From contig NZ_FOXY01000001.1 of NCBI RefSeq assembly GCF_900115865.1, forward strand, positions 495,142 through 559,141: a stretch of 64,000 nucleotides of DNA. Direction: 5' to 3'. The translations under genes were made by a program, and so were the position numbers. The DNA comes from Donghicola eburneus (GTDB lineage: Bacteria > Pseudomonadota > Alphaproteobacteria > Rhodobacterales > Rhodobacteraceae). Positions 43,773 to 52,483 of this stretch are shown here, one piece after another. Numbering within the stretch: position 1 is the stretch's first letter; every line of letters begins with the position of its first letter. The notes under the pieces are model-generated. The model had not been told where the DNA came from. It saw only the letters and a list, made by a program, of their open reading frames with translations, and searched no databases.

Positions 43773-44761
43773 TTCGTAGCCTTCCTAAATTTAGGTAAAG
43801 AATCTATTCCAAAATTTATCCAGCCTTTCCACTCGCGCTAACGAGCTTCAGTCGGACAATTCATAGTTATTTAATTTTGATAGAATTCGCAATTGTCCAA
43901 ATTGCATATTTATACATTTTGTTTTTGTTTATTTCGACTACAGATTGGGGTGCGTTGCATTATTAGTGATCGGCGTAAATTGCAGGTATAATTTGACAAA
44001 TATGCAAAACTTTGTTGATTAACCTATGCAGTCTAATGAGTATTGCTATGATTTGAGTGCGGATGCGAAGTATGTATCGTAAGCTATACTGTCATAATGC
44101 TATTATTTCGCCAATATATTCATCTAAAAGCTGATGATTCCAATATCTGAGAGTGATCCGTTTTTTGGGCCGGTCCGATTCGAATATCATCGAAATTTGA
44201 ATAAATTGACCGTGCTGTGGCCGCTTAAATTTGCTTCATCCGAATGTAATGCGTTCTAGGTGCGGCAAGGGCGCACGCGCGATGCCCGAGAGAAACCGTA
44301 CAATCCCGCCTCAAAGTTATCGTAAAAATGTAATATTGAAGCACAATCAAAGGTTGCATGTCCCTGTGCGCTCGTTTTCGAGCAAATAAGTCGATCGAGT
44401 TTAATGCCAGACTGACGCTTTGTTGCAGTAGTCGCAGTGTCATTGTGGGGCTATTGCGGCTTTGTGGTGGTGCATCTCGCGATATCTGGGGCAGAAAGAT
44501 TCTGTGACGATCTCGCATAATGATCAACGCATGGGACACCTGTGGTCACACCAGAAGTTTCGTTTTCCGCGATCGCAGGGGGTGCTCAGACCCTGCAAAC
44601 AAGCCCCGCTTGCCATCATTTCGGGCAAACCGGTCAGGACGCAGGACGCTATGGCTACGAACGAGGTCAGCGTTACGCCTTGCCTCTTACGTCCTTTGCG
44701 CCATCTCCAAACGCATGGCCCACGCAAAAAGGGGCCGCGACACCCAAAGACTGGAGGATCT
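43773..44761. other. Long non-coding stretch, AT-rich then mixed
   Basis: About 990 bases without a supported gene. 43790-44220 is strongly A+T-rich and should include the promoter of the small RTX gene. 44225-44760 has ordinary composition with several short open frames, none with a family-like sequence or good ribosome site (largest 104 residues on the minus strand, 44225-44539). A short hairpin CAGGG/CCCTG lies near 44577-44599. No repeat of the tRNA-Ser 3' end was found here. Confidence 0.6.
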
Positions 44762-45496
44762 ATGCGTTTCGTATCTACGTTCCTGGCAGCCACCGTGTTG
44801 GCCGCCCCCGCGCTTGCAGAAGATGTTGCCTATGAGGTGGATGGTGAAAGCTTCACCGGATACTGGGCCGAGGCTGAAGATCCCAAGGGGCTCGTCCTTA
44901 TTGTACATGACTGGGACGGCATGACCGACTACGAGCGCCAGCGCGCCGATATGCTGGCAGAGATGGGCTACAACGCTTTCGCGTTGGATATGTTTGGGGA
45001 CGAGACCCCGACGGAGACAATGGATCATCGACGCGCCGCGACAGGCGCTCTTTATCAGGACCGCGCGCGCATGCGCGCCTTGATCGAAGCGGGAATCGCC
45101 CAAGCGACGGAGCGCTCGAGTACAGATCAGATGGTCGTCGCAGGCTACTGTTTTGGCGGCGCCGTGACCTTGGAAATGGCGCGCAGTGACATGGCAGATA
45201 CGGCAGCAGGATATGCGACATTCCATGGCGGCCTTGGAACGCCCGAAGGGCAATCTTGGGACGGTGACGAGCCGCCCGTCCTAATTTTACATGGCGGCGC
45301 TGACACCTCAATTACAATGTCCGATGTCGCCACGTTCGCCGAAGAGATGGAGGCCGCGGGCGGCACATATACCATCGAAGTCTATTCCAAGGCGCCCCAC
45401 GCCTTTACCGTTTTCGGCTCTGATCGCTATCAAGAGCGTGCAGACACCGAGAGCTGGGAGGCCTTCACCAGTTTCCTAGGTGCCCAGATGAGCTAA
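44762..45496 (+). CDS. Secreted dienelactone-hydrolase family protein
   Basis: 244 residues. Signal peptide MRFVSTFLAATVLAAPALA, then an alpha/beta hydrolase of the dienelactone type: nucleophile cysteine in AGYCFGGAV (about residue 123), catalytic Asp in LILHGGADTSI and His in KAPHAFTVFG. Hydrolysis of a lactone or ester in the periplasm is expected. The frame is open upstream to 44462, but the ATG at 44762 has GGAGG five bases before it and starts the signal peptide. Confidence 0.92.
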   Translation: MRFVSTFLAATVLAAPALAEDVAYEVDGESFTGYWAEAEDPKGLVLIVHDWDGMTDYERQRADMLAEMGYNAFALDMFGDETPTETMDHRRAATGALYQDRARMRALIEAGIAQATERSSTDQMVVAGYCFGGAVTLEMARSDMADTAAGYATFHGGLGTPEGQSWDGDEPPVLILHGGADTSITMSDVATFAEEMEAAGGTYTIEVYSKAPHAFTVFGSDRYQERADTESWEAFTSFLGAQMS

Positions 45497-45550
45497 ATTC
45501 GATTGGGCCCGCGCGATAAACGCCGGGCCTTTTCCATGTCTGGAGGCACT

Positions 45551-46090
45551 ATGAAACGGTTGCTCTTTGCACTGCTGTTCCTGCCATCTCTTGCGGTTGC
45601 CAATGACTGGGACGTTCTGCGCCAAGAGGGCACGATCGCGATCATGCGCCACGCTTTGGCGCCCGGCGTTGGCGACCCCGAGCCGTTCCAGATCGGCGAT
45701 TGCAGCACCCAAAGGAACCTTGATGATCGGGGCCGTGAGCAAGCGCGGACAACCGGAGCAGAGCTTCGAGAGCGCGGGATTGCCTTTGATCGCGTCCTGA
45801 CCAGTCAATGGTGCCGGACTCGCGAGACAGCGACATTGTTGGACGTGGGCCCAGTCGAGGATGCGCAGGCGCTCAATTCCTTTTTCCGCGACTTTTCGGG
45901 TAGGGAAGCGCAGACCAAAGAAGCGCTCGCGCTGATCGACGAGCTGAATGGCAAGCTCATGCTGGTGTCGCATCAGGTGAACATTTCAGCGCTGACGGGT
46001 CAAAGCACGCGCTCTGGCGAGGTGCTGCTGGCCGAGCGCAGTGGCGACGGGCTGAAGGTGATCGGAAGTATTCTGATCGCCCCGGATTGA
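45551..46090 (+). CDS. Periplasmic histidine phosphatase family protein
   Basis: 179 residues with signal peptide MKRLLFALLFLPSLAVA. The RHG-type catalytic motif is AIMRHALAPG (RHA instead of RHG) near residue 32; second histidine in MLVSHQVNI, and arginines in TSQWCRTRETA. Branch-2-like single-domain histidine phosphatase; phosphoester substrate unknown. Start has GGAGG at 45542-45546. Follows the dienelactone hydrolase gene by 54 bases. Confidence 0.88.
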   Translation: MKRLLFALLFLPSLAVANDWDVLRQEGTIAIMRHALAPGVGDPEPFQIGDCSTQRNLDDRGREQARTTGAELRERGIAFDRVLTSQWCRTRETATLLDVGPVEDAQALNSFFRDFSGREAQTKEALALIDELNGKLMLVSHQVNISALTGQSTRSGEVLLAERSGDGLKVIGSILIAPD

Positions 46091-46175
46091 GGAACAAGAC
46101 GCTCCAAAAGAATCTGATCGGCGGCTCCGAATACATGTTATGGTTGTATCTGTAACTGTGTTAGGAGGGCGTGCG

Positions 46176-47912
46176 ATGTCTGGACGGACAGTTGGATTAA
46201 CCGTAGGCGCGCTGTGGCTGGTCGCCGTCTTGATGTTGGCCGTGATGCAGCCGACCGCGCCGGATCCGGAAGCAGATCCCGACACCCCAGAAACACCGAG
46301 CGAAGATGATGTTGGCCGCTATATAGCAGAGGCACTTGCGTCCCGTCCGACCGCGCCTAGCAGCAAACCGATTGAACAGCAAAGGCGCCGAGACCAAGAT
46401 GCGCCCGATCCGATTGCGATTTTGCTCGCACCGGAAACGGGGGTAAGTCTGGGCTGGGGGTGGAACGCCTTTCATGGCGAGGCAATCCCGACCCGCTGTG
46501 TGGAGTTCACGACGGCCAGGCCCTTTGAGGGACAGACCAGCGCTCTGGACTTCACAGAGGTGAACGACCAATTCGAGCTTCAGCAAGCGATGGATATGAG
46601 CGCCGAAGCCTCGGTCAAGACGTTGGCCTACGAGGCCAAAGGCGAAGCAAAGTTCAGTAAAACCGCCAAAGTGACCCAGTCCGCGCTCACCTACCTGATC
46701 GAGGCCGAGGTGCTGAATGCCCCGCATATGGCCATGCCCCCCGAAGCGGCCGAAAGCAGATCGGTCACGCTGACCCCTTATGCGGAGCGCCTCGCCAATC
46801 GTGACATTGACCTGTTCAAAGACGTCTGCGGCACAGGCTACATCTCGGGCACATATGGCGGCGCCAAACTTTCGGTGCTGATTTCGATCACGGCCAGCAG
46901 CCGACAAGAGCGCGAGACCGTATCGGCCGAGGTCGAAGGAAAAGGGTGGGGCGCCAAGGTCAATGCCGCGATGAACGGTGACTCGCAGACTGGAAGCAGC
47001 GAAGCCAAGCGCGAAATCCATTTTTATCAATCGGGCGGCAAGCCCCAGAAACTGCCCACCGAGCCGGACGAATTGATCGGGATGGCCGAGGATCTGGCGC
47101 TTCAGGCCGATCAGGCAGAGCGCATTTTCCGCATCTCCGTGACCCCATACGAAGTTCTGCAGAACTGGCCACGCGAGGAAAACCTGTCTGGTTCGGAGAT
47201 TGAGTACGAGGAGCTGGCAGCTCTTTGGGGCAGTTTCCAGTCCATGTACTCAGACATTCAGGCGGCTTTGGACGAACCCGACCAATATGTCGTGCCAGAA
47301 CAGCTCTGCGCGGGCGCGGGCTGTGAGACCCGCTTTGTGCCTGTCACGTCAGGGGCGGCCCGATCGCGGTTGCGCGCGCTCCAAGACGATGTGCTGATCT
47401 GGCTTGATCGGCTCGAAATCGCAGCAAGGGACTGCATCAGCGCCGAGGAGATGTGCGAAACCAACATGGCGCACTACCGAACGCCCTATGCTTATCTGAC
47501 GCAAATGCCTGTACTCGCATCGCTTCTGACCGCCGAAGAGGGTGCGCCAGAGGTGCCGCCACTTGCGCTCTACAAGACAATGTTGATCGAAGAGCCCGCC
47601 AAAGGACGCTGCGCGCTGGGCTCTTTAACACCGGGATGCCTGAGTAATAGTGCGATCGACGCGTGGGGCGCACGGATCGGGCAGGTTTCCATCATTCTGG
47701 AAAGCCGGTCGGATATCGACGCTTTGCGCGCAACGCTACCTGATCGGCCATCTTCGACCTTCTCGGGCTCAGGCCCCAATCTGCGCGCAGAGGGTGACGC
47801 CCCCGTTTGTTACGCAGATGTGTTTCACACCGCTGATCCCGAAACCGAGCTGACCTCGAGCCTGTGGGGACCGCCTGCCTGCATTGAGAACTTGCAGCGC
47901 ACGCGGGATTAA
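46176..47912 (+). CDS. Membrane-anchored protein with divergent MACPF/perforin-like motif
   Basis: 578 residues, not firmly recognised. N-terminal membrane anchor (GLTVGALWLVAVLMLAVM, about 8-25), Pro/Asp-rich linker to about 85, then a domain beginning GWGWNAFHGEAIPTRCVEF. Around residues 212-235 it reads LFKDVCGTGYISGTYGGAKL, close to the MACPF signature (F..xCGTHxV...GG), and the next segment LSVLISITASSRQERETVSA fits the following strand of such proteins. The central helix-rich KTLAYEAKGEAKFSKTAKV stretch could be a membrane-inserting region. Cysteine-rich C terminus (CAGAGCETRF, CISAEEMC, CALGSLTPGC). Start has AGGAGG seven bases upstream. MACPF assignment is a hypothesis from the motif only. 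Confidence 0.75.
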   Translation: MSGRTVGLTVGALWLVAVLMLAVMQPTAPDPEADPDTPETPSEDDVGRYIAEALASRPTAPSSKPIEQQRRRDQDAPDPIAILLAPETGVSLGWGWNAFHGEAIPTRCVEFTTARPFEGQTSALDFTEVNDQFELQQAMDMSAEASVKTLAYEAKGEAKFSKTAKVTQSALTYLIEAEVLNAPHMAMPPEAAESRSVTLTPYAERLANRDIDLFKDVCGTGYISGTYGGAKLSVLISITASSRQERETVSAEVEGKGWGAKVNAAMNGDSQTGSSEAKREIHFYQSGGKPQKLPTEPDELIGMAEDLALQADQAERIFRISVTPYEVLQNWPREENLSGSEIEYEELAALWGSFQSMYSDIQAALDEPDQYVVPEQLCAGAGCETRFVPVTSGAARSRLRALQDDVLIWLDRLEIAARDCISAEEMCETNMAHYRTPYAYLTQMPVLASLLTAEEGAPEVPPLALYKTMLIEEPAKGRCALGSLTPGCLSNSAIDAWGARIGQVSIILESRSDIDALRATLPDRPSSTFSGSGPNLRAEGDAPVCYADVFHTADPETELTSSLWGPPACIENLQRTRD

Positions 47913-48029
47913 TGAGCGACCCTCATCAGTGCCTTGATGATCACGATGATTATTATCTGCCACCAGACGCCATAGATCACAATCAACGGCGGGGGACCCC
48001 GCCAGAGACCTATGGAAAGGAGACAGATT

Positions 48030-48890
48030 ATGATCCTGCAAGAGACACAAACCCTGCCGAACGGCGTGGATATCCCCAAGCTTGCTCTGGGCACTTGGAT
48101 GATCGACGACGACAAAGTGGCCGACGCGGTCAAAGCGGCGGTTGAAATTGGCTACCGTCATATCGACACCGCCCAAGCTTATGGTAACGAGCGCGGCGTG
48201 GGCGAAGGCGTTCGCACCTGCGGCATCCCCCGCGAAGAGCTGTTCGTGCAGACCAAGCTGGCCGCAGAGGTCAAAGATTACGAAGGTGCCAAGGCCGCCA
48301 TCGACGAGTCGCTCAAGACCATGGGTCTGGACTACCTTGACCTGATGATCATCCACAGCCCGCAGCCTTGGGAAAACTGGGCCGGCGAAGACCGCTTTTT
48401 CGAGGGCAATCTGGCCGCTTGGAAAGCTCTGGAAGAGGCCGTAGAGGCGGGCAAAATCCGCGCGATTGGCGTGTCGAACTTCCAAAAGCAGGATCTTGAT
48501 AACCTGCTAGAGAATGCGACGATCAAGCCGATGATTAATCAGGTTCTGGCGCACGTCGGCAACACCCCGTTTGATCTGATCGACTACGCGAAATCCAACG
48601 GCATGCTGGTCGAGGCGTATTCGCCCATCGCCCACGGCAAAATCCTTGATAACGCCGAGATTGGTGCCATCGCCGAGAAGTACGATGTGAGTGTTCCGCA
48701 GCTGTGCATCCGCTACATCCTGCAACTGGACCTGCTGGCACTACCCAAAACCGCGAACCCTGACCACATGAAGAGCAACGCGGACGTGAATTTCGAAATC
48801 TCGGCCGAAGATATGGATGCTCTGAAATCGCTGACCGCCAAGGACTATGGCGACGCATCAGTCTTTCCCGTGTACAGCGGCGCGGCCTAA
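48030..48890 (+). CDS. Aldo/keto reductase, 2,5-diketo-gluconate reductase type
   Basis: 286 residues, NADPH-dependent TIM-barrel enzyme. Catalytic tetrad in place: Asp of YRHIDTAQAYGNE (with Tyr), Lys of VQTKLAAEV and His of LMIIHSPQPW; GVSNFQKQDLD and LPKTANPDHM are the C-terminal cofactor signatures. The frame starts at 48012, but ATG 48030 is preceded by AAAGGAG eight bases away. Substrate carbonyl compound unknown. Confidence 0.93.
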   Translation: MILQETQTLPNGVDIPKLALGTWMIDDDKVADAVKAAVEIGYRHIDTAQAYGNERGVGEGVRTCGIPREELFVQTKLAAEVKDYEGAKAAIDESLKTMGLDYLDLMIIHSPQPWENWAGEDRFFEGNLAAWKALEEAVEAGKIRAIGVSNFQKQDLDNLLENATIKPMINQVLAHVGNTPFDLIDYAKSNGMLVEAYSPIAHGKILDNAEIGAIAEKYDVSVPQLCIRYILQLDLLALPKTANPDHMKSNADVNFEISAEDMDALKSLTAKDYGDASVFPVYSGAA

Positions 48891-48945
48891 ACCAAGAGCT
48901 TTTTGACCTCGGGTGAAGAGCGGCTTCATCCGGGTCAGAAAGAAA

Positions 48946-48985
48946 GGGGCGCTTCCTTTGCAACCAAGGAAGCGCCCCTTTTTTG
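48946..48985 (+). terminator. Terminator of the aldo/keto reductase gene
   Basis: Perfect 13-bp stem GGGGCGCTTCCTT / AAGGAAGCGCCCC (48946-48958, 48966-48978), followed by TTTTTT. Confidence 0.95.
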
Positions 48986-49001
48986 TATCATCCCGTTGTG
49001 A

Positions 49002-49430
49002 TCAATCCGCGCGTTCTATCCGGACCTCGATTGGCCCAGACCGGCTGAGCGTCGAAAAATCACCGTCAAACTCTCCCAGCCGCACCAGCCCGCGCGACGC
49101 TTGAAACGGAGCGACAAAAATCGCGATGTTTTTCCATGGGGCGTACTGAGTGATGTCGCCAGCCTTGGGCGCATAGCTGTCCGGATTGTCCGAGGCATCC
49201 AGCTTGCGGCCCAGATCGGCGACCTTTTCGATACCGTGGTAATCTTCGAGCGTCAGGGTGAGTGGCAGCATGGACGCAAAGTCCTGAGCGGCGGCGGTGT
49301 CGTCGAGCGTGGCGCTCAGCGCTGTGTCGCCAGCGTGTACAGTAATTTTCATCTGGTCGGTCTTGTCTTGGGAGAGGGCCATGGCGGGGACGAATGTCAT
49401 CGCGACCATGGCCATTAGGAACTGTTTCAT
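49002..49430 (-). CDS. Secreted cyclophilin-like fold protein
   Basis: 142 residues. Signal peptide MKQFLMAMVAMTFVPAMALS, then MKITVHAGDTALSATLDDTAAAQDFASMLPL and APKAGDITQYAPWKNIAIFV, the layout of the bacterial cyclophilin-like domain family. Function unknown. The frame is open up to 49688, but this part crosses the terminator and end of the molybdenum-hydroxylase gene; ATG 49430 begins the signal peptide, though its ribosome site is poor. Confidence 0.78.
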   Translation of the reverse strand: MKQFLMAMVAMTFVPAMALSQDKTDQMKITVHAGDTALSATLDDTAAAQDFASMLPLTLTLEDYHGIEKVADLGRKLDASDNPDSYAPKAGDITQYAPWKNIAIFVAPFQASRGLVRLGEFDGDFSTLSRSGPIEVRIERAD

Positions 49431-49432
49431 TG

Positions 49433-49468
49433 CAAAGAAGGCGGGGACCGTTTGAGCCCCCGCCTTCA
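49433..49468 (-). terminator. Terminator after the molybdenum-hydroxylase large subunit
   Basis: Minus-strand stem AAGGCGGGG / CCCCGCCTT (49458-49466 with 49438-49446), then CTTTG. Short T-run. Confidence 0.65.
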
Positions 49469-49470
49469 TA

Positions 49471-51651
49471 TTAACCAAAGCTGTGCTTTGACAGAGGCAG
49501 ACTGCGGATGCGCTGACCGGTGAGGGCCGCAACCGCATTGACGATTGCCGGACCGACTGCGGGCAGGCCAGGCTCACCCACACCGCCCATCTCGGCACCG
49601 CTTTCAACGATTTCGACATGCACCTCGGGCATCTGGTCCGGACGCAGGATCGAGTAGAGGTCAAAGTTCCGCGCAGTGGGTTCGCCATTCTCGTAGATCA
49701 GCTCTTCGGCCAAGGTTTGCGATACGCCAAGGGCCGTCGCCGACTGCACCTGTGCCTCGATCACCGCAGGGTTCACGATCTGGCCGGGGTCAATCGCGGT
49801 CCAGATGTTGTGCACCTTGACCTCGCCGCCGTCGATAGAGACTTCGGCGATGGTTGCGGCTTCGGACCCAAAGGGCGAGGCCATGGCAACACCGCGCGCG
49901 CGGGTTGACCCATCTTCGGCCTCATAGGTGCCAGCCTTCCAGCCGCCGGACAGAGTGCCGACTGTTTGCAGCAAGGTGTGGTGGCGTTCCGAGCCGGACA
50001 GCAGGGACAACCGCATTTCGAACGGATCAAGGCCCGCCGCCTCGGCCAGTTCGTCGAGAAAGCTTTCGTACATGAAGTCGTGCATCGAATGCCCGACCGC
50101 GCGCCAGTAGCCGATCACCGCAGGGTTATCGGTGTAGACCTGACCGATGGCTTTGTTCGCAATGGCGTAGGGTTTCCCAGACAGACCTTCGGTGGCCGAT
50201 GGGTCCTTGCCCGCAGGGGCGCCATACCAACGGCCCGTGGGGCCTTCGCCCACCGCTTCGATGCTGAGGGCAGTGGGGCCTTCTGGTCCGACTGTCGCAC
50301 GGAACCGCGCCAATCCCAACGGACGGGGCGCATCGCGCAGGAAGTCCTCTTCTCGGGTCCAGATCAGCTTAACCGGGCGGCCTGTGGCTTGGGTCAGAGC
50401 AATCGCTTGGGGGAACGGGTTCGCGGTTTCATACAGGAAGTGACGGCCAAAGAAGCCACCGAGCATCTGCGAATGCAGCTTAACTTGCGAGGGATCAATG
50501 CCCGCCGCCTCTGCGGCGCGGCCCACAAACTGTTCGGGCGCTTGGTTCGGCAACCACAGGTCCAGAGAACCATCTTCGTTCATGCGCGCCGTGGCCGACG
50601 GTGGCTCCAACTGACCATGCACCACGTAGGGTGCGTCATATGTGGCCTCGATCACCGTTTCGGCGGCGTCCAGCGTCCCAGCGGCATCGCCTTCGCTTTC
50701 GACCGACACCACATCGCCCGTGAAGCCCGCCAGCGTGTCGCGGAACCCTCGGGACGAGAAATCTGCGGGCATGGGCCATTTCGCATCGCCCTCGGTCCAC
50801 TCAATCTCTGCCGCGTCGATGGCCTTGCGGGCCTGCCAAAACTTATCGGCAACAACCGCGACCGCACCGTCCAGCATGTGGACCGAATGCACGCCGCGCA
50901 TGGCTTCGATATCGGATTGGTTGGTAACTGCAGACGGGGCCATCCCCAGACGGGGCGCATGACGGACGGCCGCCAGCAGCATACCCTCGACCTCGACATC
51001 AATCGAGTATTGCGCCTTGCCCGTTGATTTGTCGCGGACATCAATCCGCGGGGTGCCGCTGCGGATATAGCGGAAGTCTGCGGGATCGCGCAGCGCGACA
51101 TCCGCGGGGACAGGCATATCCATCGCAGCCTCTGCCAACGCGCCATAACCGATCTTCCGGCCCGAGGCGCTGTGCACCACTTGGCCCGGCTCGGTCGTCA
51201 GTTCAGACGCCTCAACGCCCAATTCCTGCGCCGCAGCTTCGATCAGCATTGCACGGGCTGACGCACCGAGGCGCCGCATCAGGGTATAGGAGCTACGGGT
51301 CGAGGCACTGCCACCGGTGATACGGAAGCCGCCCATGACACCGAACGGACCGCCCGGCGGCGCAATCTCGACACTGAAATTCTCTGGTGCGAGGTCCAGT
51401 TCTTCGCCGACAATTTGTGCCATTGCGGTGTAGACACCCTGACCGCCTTCGATCCACGGGCTCATGAGGTGGGCCGTGCCATCGGGGCGCAACTCTAGGA
51501 ATGCGGGAACGTCAGGCCCGGCCTCGGACTCTTGGCCGCGCACCGGGCGCGAGGGCAGGGAGGTTGCCAGCACAAGCGAGCCCGCACCAGCCAGAAACCC
51601 GCGGCGGGACACATTGATCGGGGTCTTTTTCAACAGATCCATCACACCCAT
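49471..51651 (-). CDS. Xanthine-dehydrogenase-family molybdopterin-binding subunit, Tat-exported
   Basis: 726 residues. N-terminal twin-arginine signal NVSRRGFLAGAGSLVLATSL, then the two Moco-binding domains of the isoquinoline-oxidoreductase/aldehyde-dehydrogenase group. QMLGGFFGRHF is the conserved GGxFGxR loop and GGVGEPGLPAVGPAI holds the catalytic glutamate. Oxidises an aldehyde or N-heterocycle in the periplasm, passing electrons to the partner iron-sulfur subunit. Three bases after that gene. No haem or FAD subunit is next to it. Confidence 0.92.
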   Translation of the reverse strand: MGVMDLLKKTPINVSRRGFLAGAGSLVLATSLPSRPVRGQESEAGPDVPAFLELRPDGTAHLMSPWIEGGQGVYTAMAQIVGEELDLAPENFSVEIAPPGGPFGVMGGFRITGGSASTRSSYTLMRRLGASARAMLIEAAAQELGVEASELTTEPGQVVHSASGRKIGYGALAEAAMDMPVPADVALRDPADFRYIRSGTPRIDVRDKSTGKAQYSIDVEVEGMLLAAVRHAPRLGMAPSAVTNQSDIEAMRGVHSVHMLDGAVAVVADKFWQARKAIDAAEIEWTEGDAKWPMPADFSSRGFRDTLAGFTGDVVSVESEGDAAGTLDAAETVIEATYDAPYVVHGQLEPPSATARMNEDGSLDLWLPNQAPEQFVGRAAEAAGIDPSQVKLHSQMLGGFFGRHFLYETANPFPQAIALTQATGRPVKLIWTREEDFLRDAPRPLGLARFRATVGPEGPTALSIEAVGEGPTGRWYGAPAGKDPSATEGLSGKPYAIANKAIGQVYTDNPAVIGYWRAVGHSMHDFMYESFLDELAEAAGLDPFEMRLSLLSGSERHHTLLQTVGTLSGGWKAGTYEAEDGSTRARGVAMASPFGSEAATIAEVSIDGGEVKVHNIWTAIDPGQIVNPAVIEAQVQSATALGVSQTLAEELIYENGEPTARNFDLYSILRPDQMPEVHVEIVESGAEMGGVGEPGLPAVGPAIVNAVAALTGQRIRSLPLSKHSFG

Positions 51652-51653
51652 GA

Positions 51654-52100
51654 TTACGCCTCCGATGCGTCGCGCACAGCGGCACGGATCTTGTTATACG
51701 TGCCGCAACGGCACAGGTTGGTCATCGCATATTCGATGTCCTCGTCCGTGGGCTGGGGTGTTTCGGTCAGAAGCGCGGTCGCGGCCAGCACCTGACCCGA
51801 CTGGCAGTACCCACATTGCGGCACTTGATTTTCAACCCAAGCTTCGACCACGCGGCGACCGGTTTCGGTCTCTTCGACGGTTTCGATGGTTGAAATGCTT
51901 TGACCAGCCACGGACTCGGCGGGGGTGACGCAGGACCGTGTTGCAACACCATTGACCAAGACAGTGCAGGCCCCGCATTGCGCGATCCCGCATCCGTATT
52001 TCGTGCCGGTCAGGCCCAATTCTTCGCGGATGACCCACAGTAGCGGGGTGTCTGGATCGACGTCGACCTCGTGTGATGTTCCGTTGACGGTCAGTTGCAT
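51654..52100 (-). CDS. (2Fe-2S) subunit of the molybdenum hydroxylase
   Basis: 148 residues. Two clusters: plant-ferredoxin-type with GCGIAQCGACTVLVNG and the later Cys of TRSC, and the four-helix [2Fe-2S] domain with CGYCQSGQ and CRCGTY. Two-subunit architecture as in IorA/IorB. Start MQLTVNGTSHEV at 52100 with AAGGA upstream; the frame is open to 52286 but into the control region. No signal peptide, so it should be co-exported with the Tat subunit. Confidence 0.94.
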   Translation of the reverse strand: MQLTVNGTSHEVDVDPDTPLLWVIREELGLTGTKYGCGIAQCGACTVLVNGVATRSCVTPAESVAGQSISTIETVEETETGRRVVEAWVENQVPQCGYCQSGQVLAATALLTETPQPTDEDIEYAMTNLCRCGTYNKIRAAVRDASEA

Positions 52101-52483
52101 GAAAGCTTCCTTTGTCGGTTGATCTCGGATGGGCATAGCGCCCGATACATAATGAATGTGGGCGCACGGACACGCAGGACAATGCAGATAGATCGATAGG
52201 AGTGATGAATCGCACTCATGACCGGAGTTGCACTTCTGCGCGCGCGAAGCCCGAATTGATGAGATCGCTTCATCATTGCATCCCAATTTGGACCAAGGAC
52301 TTTGCCTGTCCCGCAGCTTACCGTTTCCAGTGCGCAGGGCGCTCTGGACAAGCTGCTTTCTCCTCCCAGGTGGAACCCATTGTCCGGTCCGTCTTGCGTG
52401 CCCGTGGCGGCGCAGAACGCAGAGCAGCTATCTGAAATAATCCGTCGACCTTATGAATTTTCATCATATATAGAGAGGGGTTG
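52101..52483. promoter_or_regulatory. Divergent control region with LysR-type boxes
   Basis: 383 bases between the molybdenum-hydroxylase operon and the divergent LysR gene. Two symmetric ATGA...TCAT elements fit LysR boxes: ATGAATCGCACTCAT (52205-52219, T-N11-A) and ATGAATTTTCAT (52453-52464), the latter about 20 bases before the regulator start. No gene supported in it. Confidence 0.45.

Noticed and set aside
44150..44190. TGATCC site as a further RpoE-type promoter
   Set aside because: No TAA-type -10 at proper distance and no gene downstream.
44225..44539. 104-residue minus-strand frame in the gap before the dienelactone hydrolase
   Set aside because: No ribosome site, no family-like pattern, odd composition; left as non-coding.
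43773..44761. Second attachment site (copy of the tRNA-Ser 3' end)
   Set aside because: Looked for GGGTTCGAATCCC-like sequence; only a short chance match (GATTCGAATATC) was found.
47909..48133. Minus-strand frame with a hydrophobic end (LIVIYGVWWQIIIIVIIKAL)
   Set aside because: Could be a very small membrane peptide, but no start with ribosome site was seen and it overlaps the reductase start on the other strand.
51832..52215. 127-residue minus-strand frame over the iron-sulfur subunit
   Set aside because: Out of frame with the clear [2Fe-2S] gene; shadow frame.
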